From: Pseudomonas sp. MWU13-2105
GTDB taxonomy: Bacteria > Pseudomonadota > Gammaproteobacteria > Pseudomonadales > Pseudomonadaceae
Direction: 5' to 3'
DNA: 64,000 nt
Assembly (NCBI RefSeq): GCF_023242315.1
Contig: NZ_JALLIY010000012.1
Span: forward strand, 1 to 64,000
Position numbers and translations under genes: made by a program. Below are positions 41,103 through 51,445 of this stretch, in pieces. Under the pieces are notes generated by a model that was given only the letters and a program-made list of their open reading frames with translations, was not told the origin of the DNA and did not search any database. Within the stretch, counting starts at the first letter, position 1, and every line of letters starts with the position of its first letter.

Positions 41103-42851
41103 TCATGAGTGAACGCTCGGGACCATCCAACTCAACACCGGGGTGGATTGAAAGAGAACCAGAACGCTCATGATCGTGATCATCAGCAGGGTCCAACCAA
41201 TGACTTTGCGAAACAGCACCCCCTCCTTCCCTGATATCCCCACAGCTACAGCAGCAATAGTCAAGTTCTGAGGTGAAATAGCCTTGCCCACCACGCCACC
41301 AGAGGAATTCGCGGCGGCAAGCAGCACATCTGACAGGCCGGTGTGATGGGCGGTTGTGATCTGCAACACCCCAAACAATGCATTGGCGGAGGTGTCAGAT
41401 CCCGTCAAGCTAGTAGCAATCCATCCCAGGATTGGTGAAATAAATGCAAATGCGGGACCCGTTTGAGCAGCCCAAATACCCAGCGTTACTATCTGACCGG
41501 ACAGATTCATCACATAGGCAACACCGACAACAGAGCAAACAGTAAATATCGCCCACTTCAGCTCACCAAGATTTTTCAGATAGACCTTTAAAGCTTGTTT
41601 AGCGCTTAACCCCAATACCGGAATGGTCAAACAACCAGCAAACAGTACAATTGAGCCAGCTGAAAGCAGCCACTCAAATTTCGCATTGACGACGCCAAGC
41701 GGCCTTCCTTCGGGCGTGACGACGTCCAATAGCGGCCAGTGGAGAGTACTCGTACCTAGTTCAAGTAACTCTTTCAACACTTTTATTTGACTGAGAGCCA
41801 CCAGTGCAATGACGATGGCATAGGGAGCAAAAGCCCGAAAAAGTTCGATTGTCTCCCGAGCCACAACGAGTGTTCGAGCAGAATATCGTCTTGATCCAGA
41901 GCTTGTGCCTTGTATAATCCCGGCGCCGCCTCCGCTATTCAAGGTTGAAGCTGATTGCAGCATTTCGAAACGCTCATTTTTCGCGGGAACAAAAATCGCG
42001 GGGCCCAAAACAGCTGAGCTTTCAGTTTCGCGGACGCGTTCCGGACTCCAGACTTTGAGGAAAGTTACGACGGCCCCAATACACAGTAATGCGGCGCTGA
42101 TATCCACTAACTCGATCGGTAAGTACATTGAACCAACGGCCTGGCCGGTTGCGAAGCTAATACCCGCGACGAGCGCTAAAGGCCAAATTTCCTTCAGCCC
42201 CCGGCGTCCGTCCGCGATCACAATCAGAATCAATGGGATGAAAAGCGCGAGAATTGGTGTCTGGCGTCCAACCATCACCCCTAGCTCATGGACGGGCAAG
42301 CCAGTCACTTTTGATAATACTGAGATGGGCAGACCAAGTGATCCAAATGCAACAGGACTGGTATCCGCTATGAGGCAAATGGCCGCAGCTTGCACCGGCT
42401 TTATGCCAAGTGCAATCAGCATCACCGCACAAATGGCAACGGGCGCGCCTCCCCCGGCCAAGGACTCAAGCAGTGCTCCGAAGCAAAAAGCAATGAGTAA
42501 CGTCTGTACTCGTAAATCGGGGCTGAGCCTTGCGAGTGCCCCTCGAATGACCTTGTCGTGGCCGCTTAGCTGCGTCAGGCGGAATAACCAGATTGCATTG
42601 ATGCCAATCCAGATGATGGGAAAGAAGCCCGTTGCCGCCCCCTCCAGCGTCCCGCTCGCGATTTGAACTGCTGGCATTTCGTAGACCCAGAACGCAATTC
42701 CGATCGCAGCAATCAAGGCAGACAACGCCGCCCAGCGGGCGGACACCTTGAGGAGCCCTAGTAAGACAAAGAGAACAAAGAGTGGGATCACTGCGCTTAA
42801 TGCGGAGAGGCCTAAAGACCCCGTAATGGGCGTAAAGTTCTGTGTGTACAT
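41103..42851 (-). CDS. L-lactate permease family transporter (LctP)
   Basis: 582 residues, about 13-14 membrane helices. Family stretches: FFPIIWIGINAIWLFRLTQLSG near 77-98, FCFGALLESLAGGGAPVAICAVMLIALGI near 122-150, AFISPILGWIATSLTGSDTSANALFGVLQ near 465-493 and a C-terminal GKAISPQNLTIAAVAVG. Imports lactate or glycolate with protons. AGGTG precedes the ATG. It heads a minus-strand unit with the hydroxyacid dehydrogenase pseudogene, so the pair suggests 2-hydroxyacid use. The gene is divergent from a CoA-transferase gene across 225 bases. Confidence 0.9.
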   Translation of the reverse strand: MYTQNFTPITGSLGLSALSAVIPLFVLFVLLGLLKVSARWAALSALIAAIGIAFWVYEMPAVQIASGTLEGAATGFFPIIWIGINAIWLFRLTQLSGHDKVIRGALARLSPDLRVQTLLIAFCFGALLESLAGGGAPVAICAVMLIALGIKPVQAAAICLIADTSPVAFGSLGLPISVLSKVTGLPVHELGVMVGRQTPILALFIPLILIVIADGRRGLKEIWPLALVAGISFATGQAVGSMYLPIELVDISAALLCIGAVVTFLKVWSPERVRETESSAVLGPAIFVPAKNERFEMLQSASTLNSGGGAGIIQGTSSGSRRYSARTLVVARETIELFRAFAPYAIVIALVALSQIKVLKELLELGTSTLHWPLLDVVTPEGRPLGVVNAKFEWLLSAGSIVLFAGCLTIPVLGLSAKQALKVYLKNLGELKWAIFTVCSVVGVAYVMNLSGQIVTLGIWAAQTGPAFAFISPILGWIATSLTGSDTSANALFGVLQITTAHHTGLSDVLLAAANSSGGVVGKAISPQNLTIAAVAVGISGKEGVLFRKVIGWTLLMITIMSVLVLFQSTPVLSWMVPSVHS

Positions 42852-43076
42852 TTTTCACCTACCGGTTCTGAAGAACACTTTTTATTGATTAATCGACATT
42901 AGCCAGATCAGCCCAAGCTTGGGAAATACTAGTTTCCATGATGGGGTGCAGGTTCTGCCTATAACCAGCCACATAGGCCAAACCTTGAAGGGGTATCTAA
43001 AAAAACTACTTGTGAAGGACGGCCAGCCTACATAACTTGAATGCATACCACGCTGCACCCTTAGGAATTCGCAGAT
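42852..43076. promoter_or_regulatory. Divergent intergenic region, lactate permease / CoA-transferase
   Basis: AT-rich 225-base gap expected to hold both promoters. GGAAA (42922-42926) and TTTCC (42933-42937), 6 bases apart, form an imperfect inverted repeat of the general type bound by LysR proteins; the LysR gene at 45144 is a candidate. Only the repeat is seen; binding is speculation. Confidence 0.35.
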
Positions 43077-44252
43077 ATGAAATATGATAAAAATAACGTC
43101 GGACCGTTGAACGATATCAGGGTGCTAGACCTCTCTCGACTGGTGGCGGGCAACATGCTCAGCGTGTACCTCGCTGACTTTGGTGCCGACGTCATTAAAA
43201 TTGAGCGGGCGAATACCGGTGATGATTTGCGAGAGTGGAAAGAAAAAGGAATTGATGTTTATTGGAAAATCTATGGTCGCAATAAACGATCACTGGCACT
43301 TGATCTGCGATCCATTGAAGGCATGGACGTGGTGCTGAAGCTAGTTAAGACGAGTGATGTTTTCATCGAAAATTTCGTGCCCGGGACGCTGGAAAAAATG
43401 GGGTTGGCGCCGGAAACCCTGCTCGAAATCAATCCCAAGCTGATCATCGTTCGAATCTCTGGATGGGGACAGACCGGTCCTTACAAAGAAAAACCCGGCT
43501 TCGGCACGCTGATTGAGGCAATGTCCGGGTTCGCGGCCTTAAATGGATTCGCCGACAAGCCCCCCTCACTTCCCCCCCTTGCGCTTGCGGACATGATTGC
43601 GGGGGTTTACGGGGCCGCAGGGGTACTCACAGCCCTGCATCAAGTGAATCGTTCGAAGAAAGGTCAAGTCATCGACCTGTCGCTTTTTGAGCCCATCTTC
43701 TCGGTTATTTCCTCGGAAGCCGCGAAAATCCAACTAACAGGTATACCTACCGAACGCACCGGAAATCAAGCAAGTCATGCCGCGCCCAGAAATATATATA
43801 TGTGCAGCGACGGCAAATATGTGGCCCTTTCGGGCTCCATGCAGTCGATGGCCATGAAAATCTTCGACACTATTGGCAAGCCCGAACTGAAACGTGACGA
43901 GCGCTTCATTGACAACAACGCCAGGGTCAAAAACCGCGAACAGCTCGATGCAATCATCGGCCGATTCATGATGCAGCACACACGGGATCAGGCACTGGAG
44001 ATCTTTGAGCAGGCAGCAGTGACCGTCGGCCCGGTTTGCACGGTAGCCGATCTGATTGATCACCCTTACACAATGGGGCGTCAGACGATCGTACATTTGC
44101 CTGATGAAGACATGAATACAATCCCGATGCATAACATTGTTCCTCGACTTGTGGGAACGCCTGGCGGCTTCAGACGCCCAGCCCCCAAGGTCGGGGAGCA
44201 CAACGAAGAAATCCTCCGTGAACTCGGCCACTACCCAGCCAATAAGAGTTAA
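43077..44252 (+). CDS. Family III CoA-transferase (CaiB/Frc-like)
   Basis: 391 residues. Typical landmarks: VLDLSRLVAGNMLSVYLADFGADVIKIE near 16-43, RNKRSLALDL near 68-77, SDVFIENFVPGTLEKMGL near 93-110, catalytic D172 in LALADMIAGVYGAAGV. Transfers CoA between carboxylic acids, for example from succinyl-CoA to a dicarboxylate. The following CitE-like gene starts 4 bases downstream, so the two probably activate and split one acid, as in itaconate or citramalate-type routes. The substrate is not known. Confidence 0.88.
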   Translation: MKYDKNNVGPLNDIRVLDLSRLVAGNMLSVYLADFGADVIKIERANTGDDLREWKEKGIDVYWKIYGRNKRSLALDLRSIEGMDVVLKLVKTSDVFIENFVPGTLEKMGLAPETLLEINPKLIIVRISGWGQTGPYKEKPGFGTLIEAMSGFAALNGFADKPPSLPPLALADMIAGVYGAAGVLTALHQVNRSKKGQVIDLSLFEPIFSVISSEAAKIQLTGIPTERTGNQASHAAPRNIYMCSDGKYVALSGSMQSMAMKIFDTIGKPELKRDERFIDNNARVKNREQLDAIIGRFMMQHTRDQALEIFEQAAVTVGPVCTVADLIDHPYTMGRQTIVHLPDEDMNTIPMHNIVPRLVGTPGGFRRPAPKVGEHNEEILRELGHYPANKS

Positions 44253-44256
44253 AGCC

Positions 44257-45114
44257 ATGATCCGTTCATTTTTATTCGCACCTGCTGATAACGCCAAAAT
44301 TATCGAGAGCGCACTTGGTCGCCCTACCGATGTGATCATCCTGGACCTGGAAGATGGTGTTCATGAGAGTCGGAAGTCAGCTGCCCGCCATTCGATTAAC
44401 GATAACCTTCAACGGATCAAAGCTTCCAAAAAGCTGGCAGCTGTCCGGGTGAATGGACCTCTTAACACCGCTGTCTGCGATCTGAGAGCAGTAATCGGAG
44501 AAAACCTGGACATCGTTCTGCTGCCCAAAGTCGAGCACTATCGTGATGTCCAGCTCATCAGCCAATTGGTTGGCGACCTTGAAAGAGAAAAGCAGCTTGC
44601 TCCGGGCCGGATTAGATTCCTTCTTCAGATTGAATCGGCGATTGCGCTACCCGCACTTCATCAGATCGCCGCTGCCGACCCGCGCATTATGGGAATGATG
44701 CTGGGAAGCGAAGACTTTTCCCTTGATTGCGGTGGAAAACCTATCCCATCACTACTGATGGGGCCGAGCATGATGGTACTTTTTGCCTGTCGCGCCGCCG
44801 GCATACAGCCCATTGGTTTCATCGGTTCAATCGCGGACCTTGGGGACAGTACCGGCTTCAAGGCAAAACTGGATGAAGCCAAATCTCTGGGGTTTCGTGG
44901 AGCGGTAGTCGTACATCCTAAATACCTGGACGCAATTAACGAATGTTATACTCCAAACAGCGCTGCGCTAGCTGAGGCTACCACCATTGTCGATGCATTC
45001 CATGAAGCAGACCGCAAAGGGCTGGGCGCTATCAAGGTCGGTGATCTAATGATCGACAAGCCTGTTTACCTGCGTGCAAAGCGCCTGCTTGACGAGTCAT
45101 CAAATACTCGCTGA
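44257..45114 (+). CDS. CitE-like HpcH/HpaI-family acyl-CoA lyase, second
   Basis: 285 residues from ATG 44257, 4 bases after the CoA-transferase stop; a longer in-frame reading from 44137 lies inside that gene and was rejected. Motifs: FLFAPADNAKIIESAL, DVIILDLEDGVHES near 27-40, VRVNGPL, LLPKVEHYRD, LLQIESAIALPAL, GMMLGSEDFSLDCGG near 145-160 and VVHPKYLDAINE. Same family as the lyase at 941 but clearly diverged. Cleaves or forms a beta-hydroxyacyl-CoA (malyl- or citramalyl-type). Likely partner of the CoA-transferase. Confidence 0.85.
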   Translation: MIRSFLFAPADNAKIIESALGRPTDVIILDLEDGVHESRKSAARHSINDNLQRIKASKKLAAVRVNGPLNTAVCDLRAVIGENLDIVLLPKVEHYRDVQLISQLVGDLEREKQLAPGRIRFLLQIESAIALPALHQIAAADPRIMGMMLGSEDFSLDCGGKPIPSLLMGPSMMVLFACRAAGIQPIGFIGSIADLGDSTGFKAKLDEAKSLGFRGAVVVHPKYLDAINECYTPNSAALAEATTIVDAFHEADRKGLGAIKVGDLMIDKPVYLRAKRLLDESSNTR

Positions 45115-45143
45115 CACCTCATCACGAACTGGAAGGACTGCTG

Positions 45144-46085
45144 TTGAACCTGAAGCAAATCACATACTTCATGGCTGTGGCTGAACAGCGGTCTTTCCAG
45201 AAAGCCGCTAATAATCTCCATATTTCTCAGCCTTCAATCAGTGCACAGATCAAGCTGCTTGAAGAGGAAATTGGAGTGCTCCTATTCGAACGTCGTTTCG
45301 ATGGCGTGACCCTCACCCCCGAAGGACGTGACTTTCTTGGACATGCGAAGAATGTCCAGGCCGCTTTCCAAGGCGCAAAGCAGGCAATGCAGCATCTGAG
45401 GTCGGCAGAGCATGGCTCTGTCGCGGTCGGGCTGCCCGGTTCCTTGACGTCTTTACTGGCAGTGCCGTTGATCAGGGCGGTCAAACGCGAGCTGCCTAAC
45501 GTTAAGATGCGAATTGTCAGCGGCCTGAGTGGGCATCTTCGGGAGTGGTTGATAACAGGTGAAATTGATCTAGGGTTGATATTCTCGACCCATCAGACAG
45601 AAGATCTGGTGACCACGCCTCTAATCACAGAGGATCTTTTCATCGCAGGCCATACGGACAGCTTCCGTCGAGACGCACTTAACAGCGACGGTGAGCTAAG
45701 GGCCTCATTGCTGAATCAATTCCCACTCGTGTTACCTGGCGCCGGACACGGGCTGAGGCGTGTTATCGATGATGTGGTAATCGGCCATGGTGTGAGTCTG
45801 GATATCATTGCCGAAATTGATGCTCATGAACCATTGCAGCAAATGGTCATCGACACGCAATGCTACACCATATTATCGCTCGCTGCGGTTCACCGCCATC
45901 CGGAACACATCTACACAGCTCGCATTGTGTCGCCAACTATCAAGCGCACGATCTACTGTGCCACTCACTCCAAGCGCCCGTTGTCCGGCGCAGCAAGGCG
46001 TGTAGAAATGCTACTGAAAATGCAACTATCCAAGGCTTTGGCAGAGGGTTGGTGGAGAAATGCCATCGATATCGGGCTAGGCTAA
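45144..46085 (+). CDS. LysR-family transcriptional regulator
   Basis: 313 residues from TTG 45144 with GGAAGGA upstream. N-terminal winged helix: MNLKQITYFMAVAEQRSFQKAANNLHISQPSISAQIKLLEEEIGVLLFER in standard register, then a substrate-binding domain from about residue 90. It follows the CoA-transferase/CitE pair by 29 bases on the same strand, so it is probably in the same unit and controls it, together with or instead of the divergent permease operon. Ligand unknown, possibly a carboxylate or CoA intermediate. Confidence 0.88.
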   Translation: MNLKQITYFMAVAEQRSFQKAANNLHISQPSISAQIKLLEEEIGVLLFERRFDGVTLTPEGRDFLGHAKNVQAAFQGAKQAMQHLRSAEHGSVAVGLPGSLTSLLAVPLIRAVKRELPNVKMRIVSGLSGHLREWLITGEIDLGLIFSTHQTEDLVTTPLITEDLFIAGHTDSFRRDALNSDGELRASLLNQFPLVLPGAGHGLRRVIDDVVIGHGVSLDIIAEIDAHEPLQQMVIDTQCYTILSLAAVHRHPEHIYTARIVSPTIKRTIYCATHSKRPLSGAARRVEMLLKMQLSKALAEGWWRNAIDIGLG

Positions 46086-46415
46086 TGCCGTGCAGCGGTT
46101 GACGTGCCACACACCAACTGCTCTTGTTGCGGTCCATCTGCAATCCTACAAACTGAAATATTCAAACTACAGCCACCGCTCCTACTTGCGAGCGCCAAGT
46201 ACCTCACGTGAGACGCCCCCCAAAAACAACTCAACAAAAACAATCAAGCGAAAAATACTCATCAAAAAATATTACTTTTGGAAATGTTGTTTTCGGCACA
46301 CGATAATTTCTAAAAAAATTCAGCCCCACATTCACAAAACCTTCAGATACGATCCATGCCGCCGATAATTTAGTTGCACCGACATCCCGGCGGTAACACT
46401 AATACAGGACTAGAC
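46086..46415. other. AT-rich intergenic stretch before chemoreceptor gene
   Basis: 330 bases, noticeably AT-rich (46220-46370 in particular) compared with flanking genes. ORFs here have no RBS or recognisable content. It presumably holds the chemoreceptor promoter; no clear sigma-28 or other promoter could be assigned with confidence. Confidence 0.4.
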
Positions 46416-48035
46416 ATGAATCTCCGTTCTCTTAAAATAGCCCCTCGCAGCACGTTATGTTTTGGGCTGATAGCCGTTGTAGTCGCCGCACTGGGTTTTT
46501 TCGGCCTCCATCAACTGTCCAGCATACGTACTGAAAGTGAGCTGATTGAAAGAGACGCCATACCGGGCATTGTCTCCATTGATAATCTGGCCCTACAGCT
46601 GGCAAGGGTTCGAGTAGAGACGCTCCGGTTGGCAGCAGTCCCCTCGGCCGTGGATACCACTCGGGAGTCGATCAGGAAAATTGGCCAGGGCGTTGACGCA
46701 GAGTTCGCCAGATACGAGGCCCTGGGCGTTACCGGAGAAGAACGCGCCACCTTTGACCAACTGCACGCCGCTTATCGTGACTATCTTATTCAAGTAGACC
46801 AGCTTACCGCACTCGTCAAGCAAGGCAACCTGGACCAAGCCCGCATTCAGATCATGTCGACCATGGCCAATAGCGGCAACCGGATGAATGAATTCGCCAA
46901 GCGGCTCCAGACGCACAGCCTCGACCTCACGGCCTACCATACCCAAGTGGGCGCTACACTTTACAGCGAATCCAAAACGATCACCGCCATTGTAATTGCA
47001 CTCGCGCTCTTACTGACCCTCCTACTTTCCTGGCGCCTGACTCGCAGTCTGACAATCCCCCTTGATGCTGCCGTGCAGGCGGCTGAAACCATTGCGTCGG
47101 GAAACCTGACACAGCACCTGGACACCACGGGCGTAGATGAAGCCTCACTACTCCTCAGGTCAATGGCCTCCATGCAAACCACTCTACGCGAAACACTCGA
47201 CCGCATTGGTAAATCTGCCGAACAACTCGCCTCCTCGACGGAGGAAATGAGCGCTGTCATGAATGAAAGCGCCCAAGGCCTGCATCAGCAGAACGCCGAA
47301 ATAGATATGGCCGCGACAGCCGTCACGGAGATGAGCCATGCCGTTGAGGAGGTGGCCTCCAACGCAGTTGCGACCTCCAACGAATCCAGGGCCGCCTCCG
47401 ACACCGCGCGCCAGGGCCAAGTACAACTGGCCGATACGTTAACGGCTATCAGCGCCCTCACCGATAACGTGGTCGACGCATCGGATCAAGCGCGGAACCT
47501 GGCCGAGCAGACACGGAGCATCAGCAAAGTTCTGGACGTCATACGGGCTGTAGCAGAGCAGACCAATCTGCTGGCGCTCAATGCGGCGATCGAAGCAGCA
47601 CGTGCAGGTGAGGCTGGCCGCGGATTTGCCGTTGTTGCGGATGAAGTCCGCTCGTTGGCTCATCGTACCGGAGAGTCGACTCGCGAAATTGAAACCATGA
47701 TCAGCACCATTCAACAAGGTACCCACCAGACGGTGGAGGCCCTACTCACCAGTGCGGACCAAGCCCGCCAGACGCAGGTGCAGGCCCAGGCGGCCAATGA
47801 TGCTCTCAGTACCATTGCGCATGCCGTATCAGGGATTAACGAACGTAATATGGTAATCGCCAGTGCGGCCCAAGAGCAGTCGGAGGTCGCTCGAGAGGTG
47901 GACCGCAATCTCGTCCGGATACACGACCTCTCGATCCAGACCTCGGCAGGTGCGGAGCAGACGCATACAGCAAGCCAGGAGCTCTCAAGGCTTGCGGGCG
48001 ACCTCAGTGATTTGGTCAATCGCTTTAAGGTTTGA
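46416..48035 (+). CDS. Methyl-accepting chemotaxis protein, four-helix-bundle sensor type
   Basis: 539 residues from ATG 46416. Helix 1 ([22 protein letters not shown], about 14-36), a mostly helical periplasmic domain to about 185, helix 2 ([19 protein letters not shown]), HAMP, and the cytoplasmic signalling rod. The hairpin tip [35 protein letters not shown] near 375-410 binds CheA/CheW. The periplasmic part resembles 4HB_MCP domains, which often sense organic acids. A longer reading to 46374 lacks sense. No CheB/CheR pentapeptide is seen at the C-terminus. Confidence 0.92.
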   Translation: MNLRSLKIAPRSTLCFGLIAVVVAALGFFGLHQLSSIRTESELIERDAIPGIVSIDNLALQLARVRVETLRLAAVPSAVDTTRESIRKIGQGVDAEFARYEALGVTGEERATFDQLHAAYRDYLIQVDQLTALVKQGNLDQARIQIMSTMANSGNRMNEFAKRLQTHSLDLTAYHTQVGATLYSESKTITAIVIALALLLTLLLSWRLTRSLTIPLDAAVQAAETIASGNLTQHLDTTGVDEASLLLRSMASMQTTLRETLDRIGKSAEQLASSTEEMSAVMNESAQGLHQQNAEIDMAATAVTEMSHAVEEVASNAVATSNESRAASDTARQGQVQLADTLTAISALTDNVVDASDQARNLAEQTRSISKVLDVIRAVAEQTNLLALNAAIEAARAGEAGRGFAVVADEVRSLAHRTGESTREIETMISTIQQGTHQTVEALLTSADQARQTQVQAQAANDALSTIAHAVSGINERNMVIASAAQEQSEVAREVDRNLVRIHDLSIQTSAGAEQTHTASQELSRLAGDLSDLVNRFKV

Positions 48036-48632
48036 TTGAAGAGTCCCCCAGGCGAGTCCTTGATCTCTCCACCCAGCTCGGGTCCACGGCGCCGACCTGC
48101 AGGATCACACGGCGCCAACTCAACGACGAGGTCATGGATCAACTACTGAGATACAACCATGAACGCTTACATTCGATACTTTTTTGCGTAAGCCCTCTGT
48201 AATGTTCAGATCCAGGATTTGATCGCCTGCATATTCTTAATGCCCTTCCGCAAACTGCGCCAGTAGGGCAATGCCTACTAAATCCACAAATCCGCCTACC
48301 CAAAAAATCAGCGCCCCCTGATAGTCAAGCGCAGAGCATGGCCTGTAGCATTTAACGCGAATAGCATGTTGCTTCCACTCCTTCGACACAGAGTTACTGA
48401 CTCCGACACCCACCAGAAAATCCACCATCGGATGAAGAATATGCCATAACAATCACGCCACCACCCCCTCCTCAGAAGGCGTAGCTGTGATGTTATTGAT
48501 TCTGTCAGTTGAGTGCGACTGTCGATGAGCGCCGGAGGGTTTTACAGCCTGTCTATAGTCAATGGAGTACTAAACGATCAGCGTTGACTTTCGTACTTTA
48601 AACGACTCTGCTCCGCCTCTGAGAACAAAAAA
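48036..48632. other. Intergenic region with possible small ORF
   Basis: About 600 bases between two chemoreceptor genes. The only candidate is a minus-strand 71-codon ORF at 48237-48452. It has a hydrophobic C-terminal half (YQGALIFWVGGFVDLVGIALLAQF) but no clear RBS or family, so it is not listed separately as a gene. The rest shows nothing recognisable. Confidence 0.4.
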
Positions 48633-50255
48633 ATGCGAGCAAAAATATCCCTGACATTGAAATTGTCGATTATGCCAGCAGTGGCACTTTTTGGACTGTT
48701 AGTTTTTGTCGGTTATACGTCCTTGCAGTTATCAAATACCGATACTCGTCTGTTCGAATTGGAAAACGGTAGCTATCCAACGCTTGAAAAAACAGATGCC
48801 GTGATCTTCCAGTTTTCCCGCTTACCGGGCTTGCTCAACAGCGCGGTCACCGCCGGTGAGATAGAGGCCCTCAACGAGGGACATAAAATAGTTGATGACA
48901 TCGTTGCCAAGCAATCTGAGCTTAAACAGCTTTCCGAGCAGCAGCCGGCACGCAATCAAAAACTGACGACCTGGAACGAGGCGATCAAACGCTACGCTGA
49001 TAACGCCTTCTCGACGTCCGAGCAACTGATAAAGGGCTCCGGTACCTTCGAAAGCTTACACTCCAACATTGACCGCATGAGCATTGATCTGAAAACCGCC
49101 CAAGGGCTGGGTGACACCTTCCGGGCCAATGCCTACCAGGACTTTCAGGCCAACCTGTCGCTGACCCGCACGGATAACGCCACCACCACTCGGGTTGGAT
49201 ACATTCTGACGATGATACTGGTGTTGCTGGTGAGCACAGGTTCAGTGCTTGTCATTCGGCGAATCATGAACAACGTTCATGGCGTGATTGACTCCCTCAC
49301 AGCAATTGCCAGCGGCGACGGTGACCTGACACGAAGAGTCGATGTGCGCTCGGACGATGAAATTGGGGAAATGATCAAGCTGTTCAACAGTTTTCTCGAT
49401 AAATTGCAGGCAACGATCCACCAGATCGTCGAGGCGGCGAGCCCATTGGGTGCAATGTCCACGCACCTCTACCGACTGACTCAGAGCTCAGAAGAAAACA
49501 CTAAGTCCCAGCAAGGTCGTATCGATTCGATCAGTAGCGATATCCATACGATGACGGTCAGCATCCAGGAAGTTGCCCAACGCTCCCAGCAGGCTTCACA
49601 GAAGGCCGGTGCGGCGTTCAAGCAGGCCGACTCCGCTCGCCAAAACATCGGCGGGCTATCGAACCATATCAGCGACCTGGGTGTCAGCGTGCTTGAAGCG
49701 GTTCAGGCCATGCAACAATTGGAAGAAGAAACCCAGCAAGTGGGTTCGGTCCTGACCGTCATCCGCAGTGTGGCCGAACAGACCAATCTGTTGGCACTCA
49801 ACGCCGCCATCGAGGCTGCCCGCGCCGGTGAACAAGGACGTGGGTTTGCGGTGGTAGCCGATGAAGTACGCAACCTTGCACAGAAAACCACCGCGTCCAC
49901 TGCCGAAATCCAACACATCATTCAGCGCTTGCAGAACAGTGCAAACAGAGTGCTCGACATCATGGTGCTCAATGGCGAAAAGGCCCAGGCCAGTATCGAG
50001 CGCTCAGTGCAGGCTACCCAGACGTTGGAAGCCATTGCGGGGGCTGTGCACCAGATCAATGAGTTGAACGCCGGTATCGCTCAGTTCACCCATGAGCAAA
50101 TCGGTCTGTCGAACTCTATCCAGCGAGAGACTGAAGTCCTCAAGCTCGATTCACAAGTATCCGCTAATGGTGCCGACGCCACGGCTCGCCTGGGCGAACA
50201 GCTGGTCGGCACAGGCGACGACCTAAGAGCGGCAACCGCTCAGTTCAGCGTTTAA
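48633..50255 (+). CDS. Methyl-accepting chemotaxis protein
   Basis: 540 residues. Helix 1 [23 protein letters not shown] (11-33), periplasmic domain of about 150 residues, helix 2 [21 protein letters not shown] near 187-207, HAMP with [27 protein letters not shown] near 230-256, and the signalling hairpin [35 protein letters not shown] near 385-420. It is followed after 24 bases by a porin-like gene and then a PstS-like gene, which suggests the receptor senses something that enters by that porin or binds that small protein. Ligand unknown. Confidence 0.92.
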   Translation: MRAKISLTLKLSIMPAVALFGLLVFVGYTSLQLSNTDTRLFELENGSYPTLEKTDAVIFQFSRLPGLLNSAVTAGEIEALNEGHKIVDDIVAKQSELKQLSEQQPARNQKLTTWNEAIKRYADNAFSTSEQLIKGSGTFESLHSNIDRMSIDLKTAQGLGDTFRANAYQDFQANLSLTRTDNATTTRVGYILTMILVLLVSTGSVLVIRRIMNNVHGVIDSLTAIASGDGDLTRRVDVRSDDEIGEMIKLFNSFLDKLQATIHQIVEAASPLGAMSTHLYRLTQSSEENTKSQQGRIDSISSDIHTMTVSIQEVAQRSQQASQKAGAAFKQADSARQNIGGLSNHISDLGVSVLEAVQAMQQLEEETQQVGSVLTVIRSVAEQTNLLALNAAIEAARAGEQGRGFAVVADEVRNLAQKTTASTAEIQHIIQRLQNSANRVLDIMVLNGEKAQASIERSVQATQTLEAIAGAVHQINELNAGIAQFTHEQIGLSNSIQRETEVLKLDSQVSANGADATARLGEQLVGTGDDLRAATAQFSV

Positions 50256-50279
50256 CACAACACCAAGAGAGCAATCCGA

Positions 50280-51434
50280 ATGATCAGTACTCGAGTCTTA
50301 AGTATCGCTGCGCTGTGCGTGGCGAGCAGTCCGGCGTTCGCGCTGGATCAAGGCGACTATCGTTTTAATGGTTTTGGCACCTTGGGTGTTACGCACCTGG
50401 GCGGTGCGGGCGACAGCCATGGTTACGGCATCACCGGTCAGACGAATGATCATTGGCGGGGTGACCAGCTATCCAAACTGGGTGGGCAATTACAGTACGG
50501 CATTACCGATACTGTCGGTTTGACCGCTCAAGCGATCATCAAGCCACAACAAGATGAGTGGCAGGGGAATCTGGAGTGGCTATACCTGTCATGGCAGGCA
50601 ACCGATAAATTGAAATTCCGCGCCGGCCGCCTTGGCGGAACGGCTTATATGTACTCGGACACACTCAATATTGGTTTTACCAACCCCTGGATTCGCCTGC
50701 CAGACGAAGTCTACAGCCAGGTCCAAATCACCAACTACGAAGGCGCCGACTTCATCTATACCGAGCCGTTATCGTTTGGTTCACTGACGGTTCAGGCCTC
50801 CGGTGGTGCCGCCAACAATCGTAAACTGTTCATACTCGATGAGCTTTACGATGTGGACTACAAGAATTTTTTTGCCGCTAACGCTACGTTGGCCGTCAAC
50901 AACTTCGGCTCCTTGCGCATTGGTTATGCCCAGACGGATGTAACTTCCGATGACCATGCGCCTATCACCACCCCATTCGGAGTCGTTGATCAGACGCTGG
51001 TTAAACTTGATAACACCCACGCGACTTTTACCTCAGTGGGTTACCAATACGATAACGGCATATGGATCACCAGCGACGAATGGACCCGTCGCACTATAGC
51101 CGAAGGCTCGAGTCCCGTTGAGGCAATGTACTTCATGGCAGGACGCCGCTTCGGCGACTTCCTCGCTCACGTCACCTATGGTCACATGAAAGATGATTCC
51201 GGGTGTGAAAACTCTTGGACCTACGGCCTGAACTACAGCGTTACTCCGTCGGTTATAGTGAAGGGCGAGTTCAAGCGAGTCGACACTCATGGTGGCACTT
51301 CGGGAGTGTTCGTCAAGAACGCCCAGGAAACTTTCAACAATGCTCTGTTTTCCCAAACTTCAGGCGCCCTCGGCGCCCCCTCACGAAACTTCGAGGGTGA
51401 CATCATTAGTATCGGCGTCGATTTCGTATTCTAA
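50280..51434 (+). CDS. Outer-membrane porin-like protein
   Basis: 384 residues with a signal peptide (ALCVASSPAFALDQGDY) and beta-barrel character: alternating aromatic strands, short turns, C-terminal strand ending IISIGVDFVF with final Phe, as in outer-membrane porins. Repeated motifs such as GQLQYGITDTVGLTAQAIIKPQQDEW and LEWLYLSWQATDKLKFRAGRLG are typical of a broad porin/OprB-like or DcaP-like class. It lies between MCP and the small binding-like protein. Probably a nutrient channel; substrate unknown. Confidence 0.75.
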   Translation: MISTRVLSIAALCVASSPAFALDQGDYRFNGFGTLGVTHLGGAGDSHGYGITGQTNDHWRGDQLSKLGGQLQYGITDTVGLTAQAIIKPQQDEWQGNLEWLYLSWQATDKLKFRAGRLGGTAYMYSDTLNIGFTNPWIRLPDEVYSQVQITNYEGADFIYTEPLSFGSLTVQASGGAANNRKLFILDELYDVDYKNFFAANATLAVNNFGSLRIGYAQTDVTSDDHAPITTPFGVVDQTLVKLDNTHATFTSVGYQYDNGIWITSDEWTRRTIAEGSSPVEAMYFMAGRRFGDFLAHVTYGHMKDDSGCENSWTYGLNYSVTPSVIVKGEFKRVDTHGGTSGVFVKNAQETFNNALFSQTSGALGAPSRNFEGDIISIGVDFVF

Positions 51435-51445
51435 GGAGAGCAAAA

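Noticed and set aside
41905-42666. 253-codon plus-strand ORF
   Set aside because: Antisense to the lactate permease, whose membrane profile and family motifs are clear.
46090-46368. 92-codon plus-strand ORF
   Set aside because: Low-complexity Lys/Ser/His-rich translation of AT-rich intergenic DNA, no RBS.
48237-48452. 71-codon minus-strand ORF with a hydrophobic end
   Set aside because: No RBS, no family, and the N-terminal half is not protein-like. Mentioned in the intergenic entry only.
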